A stretch of DNA of 64,000 nucleotides from Tolypeutes matacus (taxonomy: Eukaryota > Chordata > Mammalia > Cingulata > Chlamyphoridae). Positions 59,591-64,000 of the stretch are shown piece by piece; within the stretch, counting starts at the first letter, position 1; each line of letters begins with the position of its first letter. The translations under genes were made by a program, and so were the position numbers. Location of the stretch: assembly GCA_026826555.1 (NCBI GenBank), contig JAKSZT010054006.1, positions 204,593 through 268,592 of the forward strand, written 5' to 3'. Below the pieces are notes generated by a model. That model was given only the letters and a program-made list of their open reading frames with translations, ran no database searches and was not told the origin of the DNA.

Positions 59591-60508
59591 TTACAATCCA
59601 ATGATTTTTGGCACCACACTTCCATTAAAGCATTCTTCATTTCCAATTCTCAGCATGTAGATCAGAGGGTTGAAAATGGGGAAAATGACGGTGTAGAAAA
59701 GAACAAACACTTTATCTTCTGGAAAAGATGTGGTTACTCTAATGTAAATGAAGAGAACAGGCACAAAGAACAGAACCACTGTTATGTGAGACTGTAAGTG
59801 GAAAGAGTTTTGTTGTGGCTTTCTGCAGTGTAAACCCTGATGGTATAAAATATCAAAAAGTAAGAAATCATCAAGACAACAAATGTCACCAAACCCATCA
59901 TATTCAAACTGTCAATGACTAGGATTCCCACTCTGTCTGTGTCAGTGCAGGCCAGTTTCAACAAAAGATACGTATCACAGTAGTAGTGATCTATGTAACA
60001 GGGGCCACAAAATTGTAAATTGATGGAGATGAGACACAGGACAAAGGAATGTAGAAATTCCCCAGCACAACAAGCAATGACCAGGGCATCACACCTCTAC
60101 ATTCTCATGATGACAGATTAGTACAAGGGCTTACAAATGGCCACACAGAGGTCATAAGCCATCACTCTAAGGATGAAGACCTCGATGCTGCCAAACAAGT
60201 GCATGGTAAAGACCTGTGCCATGCAGTTAATATAACAAAGTTTTTCTCTCTGTCACCGAGTCTGCAATTAGCCTGGTGTCACCTTTGAGGCATAACATAC
60301 ATTTGAGAGAGCAAGGTAATTAAGGAAGAAATACATAGGTTGGACAATAAGCTGACTGCATGTGAGAGAAATCATTACAAGCAAGTATCCCATCCAAATA
60401 ACTATATAACAAAATAAGAAAAATAGAAAGCATAAATATTAAATTTTCTTGTTCTGGGAAAGTCCCAATAAATAGAATGAATTCAGTGGCATAATTGGTG
60501 GCTTCCAT
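59591..60508 (-). pseudogene. Olfactory receptor pseudogene, OR4P-like, full length
   Basis: Starts ATG 60508 (MEATNYATEFILFIGTF), with a terminal stop at 59591, about 306 codons in all. The TM1 region shifts frame near 60390. PMYFFLNYL is recognisable near 60340, the TM3 end reads [10 protein letters not shown] in place of MAYDRYVAIC (near 60165), and a stop follows soon after. YYCDTYLLLKLACTDTD occurs near 59980-59935. TM5-TM6 is open at 59964-59782, and [24 protein letters not shown] lies in TM7. At least three breaks. It is the inverted partner of 23532-24026 but lacks that copy's internal deletion. Confidence 0.88.
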
Positions 60509-63452
60509 GGTCTAATGCAGGTAATGCTGAAAAGGTTTACCTGAACAAAACTACATGTCTTCATCAGAAATATTAATAAGCTTGGTGTGAATCAGAGTGA
60601 GTATTGTAGAAATAAATTATTTTATTTAATCATCCATCTTATTTTATATTTTAAAGTAATTAATTCTAATCCTTATATGAAAAGGCTGACCATATATATC
60701 AGATTATTTTGGAAAGGGAAAGGAGAAGATTTTAAGAGTTGCACTTGCTCAGGTAATGAAACAAAATGTGCATCCAGTCTGTGGATGGAATGTAAAGGCA
60801 AGCTTATTTAAGAGGCATTTCTTGTCCAGGTGTAATTTGCCTTCCTGATAGCCAGGTCTAGTGAGTTGTAGAAGAATACAGGATAATATCCTGTCTTTAT
60901 TTAAAATCTTGGTATTTTGTGTATTGTATAATTTTGCATTATTTTTAAATATTGCATTGAATATTATTTATCTTGATTATTAAGTTGTTTGCACACAATA
61001 TGCATATCTCATTGACCTCATCCAAGGGTCTTAATTCTAGGTTGAAAGCATTATATATATAACAATATTATGAAAAATAATAAAAATTGAAACCTGTGAT
61101 ATTTCTTTTTATTTATATAAAAATATAATAATAATAAAAAAGTGTATAAATAATTGAGAAAAGAAGGCTTCCTGTAAGATGAAGCTAGAACAATGCACAC
61201 CAGAGAATGGCTCTTGGCATACAATGTATTTCAATTATTTATTTTTTCAAATAAACAAAGGATTACATGGATTGATGAAAAATTTATGATTTCCTTGTTT
61301 ATCTTGTTATTATTACAGGTGACTGAATTATTTATTTTAGAAATAATTATTTCATAAATAGTCCCAAGATTTTTTTTAGAATAGGCCTTGAATTAGTATT
61401 TCTATAATCATATGAAACAAAGAAGTTATTTTACAGAAATAACCTGAGTTTATATCATGGATGCACTCAGTTCTAATTAATTTGCCCATATGTGTTCATA
61501 GTTATAAGCACAACTTTACTCCTTTCCCAAGGTTTAATATCATTTTAATACTTTGTTCCTATGGCCTTGAAGAGCCTGATTCTTACAGGAACAATGTCAT
61601 AAATTGCACTTAGAAAATTCCATTAATTAAGGAAATTAGAATTTACATTTCCAATACCTGCATTTTATTTCCAATATCCTTTTTCCTTAAAAATAGATAC
61701 CATAGATCCTAAATTTCATGTTTAGCTGAATTATATAGACAGCTTGGAAACAGGCACTATAAGCAATTGTTTTACACTAACACTAATTCACCAGGTATCC
61801 AGGTTTCTTCACATCGTAATCCCTCCAATGGTTAAACTCTTCACTAAAATATAATATACTGGCCTTCTCTATAACACATAGCTTTTCAAAAGCTGAAATC
61901 AACTGCATGAAATACAAGCTTCAAAATATTGATGGCAAAATAAAAACATAATTATTTATTCAAAAAATATTTTTAGTTTCTACTATGTAACATACACCAT
62001 GCTAGGCAGCAGGAACAGACTTTTAGACTTTTTAGTGGAAAATCTTGCCAGTCATGGTGGTTACATTACAAAAGAAAAGACAATTCAGAAATAAAATAGA
62101 ATTCCATTATTTCATCTGCTGAAATTTAGCATGAACTAGGCGGATATTACATAACTATTCTCTATTTGTTACAAAGATTTATATAGTAAATCTATGAAAA
62201 CATAAAAACTATAACTTGCATTTCTTAATGGGCTCAATCATCATGTCTCCCCTAATTCTGCACAAAGCCTATAAAAATCCTGGAAGGCAGATTCAACATG
62301 GATATGTAGGAAGCATTTACTGCAATAGATTATTCCAGACAGGAACACTTATATTTCTATCTTAACCATCCGTCTTACAAAGTATTAGATTAGAATATGT
62401 AATACTTGTATTTTAAATTGTAAACTGACTCTGCTATTTATTATTTTGTAGGACTTGGAATTCAGTTTTTCACTGTATTCTTTTAAAAAATGTTTTGTTA
62501 ATAATTGACTCCTTTATTTTTCAGAACGTTTGAAGGATATATGGTGTAACATACTAGTCGTTCCCTTTCTATTGGCACCCAATTAATAATTTAGGACAGG
62601 TCATCTGTTGAGGGATTACACTTCAGGCGCTCACCTACACTAAGTCCTTTCTCTTTCTTAATAATAAAGTCTCATAATAAAAGAGCCCAAAAAATAAAAT
62701 AAAATAAATAAACAAACAGCATCCACACAAGTCTCTAAGTTCGACAGAGGTATTCCGTTGAAATTTTGCTTAGTCTTTGACCCTTTGCAATTCATTCCAT
62801 ATACCATAGCAGATAAAACCCTTTAAACTGTGGGGTCCTTTTACTTCACCCATGTTCAAAAGACACTTGCTGCTCCATCGTTAGCAAGCTTTCCTTGACT
62901 TTTTAAACCTGTGGAAATCTTTATCTCCTTTAACATTCACAAAAGTACTTCCAAACATCTCATCATTGACACTTTGAACAGCCAGGAAATTAATTCTTAT
63001 TTAAGTTCTCTGAGGCAGTTTTTCAAACAGTAGCAGCACTTTATAGTCTTCTTGTCATTCATAATTTGGTTAAATTGTAGTGCATAGACTTTGGATTCAG
63101 ACAAGAGACCAGAAAAACATCATGGCCATATAATCTGGGGCAAGATCATAATATGACCTGACACCCATTTCTCTTCTTTTAATTTCTGCATTTCTACTAT
63201 CAATGTCCCATAGTTGTGTATGTTAATTTAATAGGCACATTCAATGTGTGCAATAGGCATCAATCTCTTCTTTTCTTGTTGCCTTTCTTTACATTGCTGT
63301 GTATGCATTACATATCTGATATATAATAGCCAAAATAGTAAATAAAAATACATGGAAGATCAGCATAAAAATGAAAGTTATTATAATTCATATCAAATTG
63401 ACTGTAATTATTTGGGACTGAAAATGGAAATAATAGTAAAGATAGTGAATAT

Positions 63453-63911
63453 TTATTTAGTGCTTACCATCTCATAAATACAAATCTCATCATTTTCCAC
63501 ATAGTTACTCATATAATACTTACAAACACCCAACAATCTTCTTAGACCTGTTTTGCAAATAAGAGAATCAAATAGTCCTTTCAATTTGGATAAATACCGA
63601 TAGCTATAAAATGGATATTTTAAGGTATATTTTAATTCTTTTCTTACTATCCTGCTACTGAAAATATAGTTTTCACAGGACCAAATATTTCTTGAAATTA
63701 TTCTAAGAAAATATTCCTTTTTATGTTTTTCCTGGAGCCCAAGTTTTCTCACCCAAGACACTTCTATCCATGCAGCTTTGAAGTTTTCTTTTGTCCCAGA
63801 ATTAATCTTATTTCCTTTCTGTTTAACGTTCACCTCATTCTCTTCCTTACCCATTAAATTTAAAACACACTGATTTCCAGGTTGAGGTGTTCTAAATCCA
63901 TAACAGTCCAC
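63453..63911 (-). other. 152-codon open frame, probably not a gene
   Basis: Open from MDCYGFRTPQPGNQC to a stop at 63453. The inverted partner at 19922-20158 shares the first ~78 codons and then stops. The C-terminal half lies over MIR-like sequence (AAGCACTAAATAAATATTCAC at its end). Differences between arms are spread over all codon positions. I see no domain or codon pattern. It is most likely a chance frame in AT-rich DNA. Confidence 0.35.
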
Positions 63912-64000
63912 ATATTTAATTTACCCTGCATACATATCACATATAGAGTAGCAAAAGAAGAAGGGAGAAAGCAATATATATCTACTCTTGTGCATTTCCT

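Larger units (their letters stand above)
58415..64000 (-). repeat. Right arm of the inverted duplication, outer segment
   Basis: Reverse complement of 19830-25265. Matches include ATTTATGG...CTCACAAATACTTGTGTT near 58445-58510, the OR pseudogene, the GCCTAGCA...ATTTATTGAATAAATAA relic and the TCTACTCTTGTGCATTTCC end at 63980-63998. The match reaches the window end, so it continues outside. About 190 bp of the left arm (25265-25455) has no partner at the composite insertion, which suggests a small deletion at integration or later. Confidence 0.85.

Noticed and set aside
63453..63911. 152-codon open frame as a new gene
   Set aside because: The partner in the other arm stops halfway, half of it overlaps MIR-like sequence, and no domain or codon bias is visible.
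1..64000. CRISPR arrays, operons, bacterial mobile elements
   Set aside because: The content is mammalian nuclear DNA. The tandem repeats found are L1 and LTR units or microsatellites.

Overview
This is mammalian nuclear DNA: AT-rich, dominated by LINE-1 elements, with a class II olfactory receptor (OR) gene, OR pseudogenes, relics of MIR and MER5 type, and an endogenous retrovirus. I see no Alu, B1/B2, carnivore or ruminant SINE. The young interspersed repeats have 3' ends of the form 'atgggaatcccctatat...taatctaaa...cttaaaaat', which I associate loosely with Xenarthra (armadillo, sloth, anteater). That placement is a guess. The single intact protein gene of the host (30242-31177, minus) matches my recollection of OR4S2. 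The two OR pseudogenes on either side look OR4P-like. In human, OR4P4 and OR4S2 are neighbours at 11q11, so the window is probably the orthologous OR4 cluster.

Layout. 1-614: AT-rich, nothing recognised. 615-10105: copy A of a direct segmental duplication, containing a minus-strand L1 (1485-7041) and three short retroposons that copy B lacks. 10107-17150: a plus-strand L1 with both ORFs broken. 17151-19829: mostly unassigned. 19830-26820: left arm of a large inverted duplication, with a deleted OR pseudogene. 26821-36730: the loop, holding intact OR4S2 and two copies of a ~1.6-kb repeat called R here. 36730-45320: copy B of the direct duplication. 45325-64000: right arm of the inverted duplication, running off the window, split by a 10.8-kb nested insertion (47560-58412) of L1, R, a small retrocopy, another L1 and the retrovirus; its OR pseudogene is at 59591-60508.

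The order of events can be read from nesting and shared target-site duplications. A minus-strand L1 entered an older L1. The host block was then duplicated directly, and a neighbouring block was duplicated in inverted orientation; sampled stretches of both pairs differ by roughly 10%. Short retroposons and the composite insertion came later, since each is absent from the partner copy. The retrovirus is among the latest, with LTRs differing by about 3%.

The retrovirus (55101-58356) is the most unusual item. It has two complete LTRs, a 6-bp target duplication, a lysine-tRNA-type primer site, a polypurine tract and a nearly full-length env, but no gag, pro or pol. Env has a gamma-type covalent SU/TM architecture with an unusually long proline-rich tail, and is broken by two frame changes. 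Nothing here points to a cooperating multi-gene system. The window records OR-cluster duplication and decay driven by retroelements.
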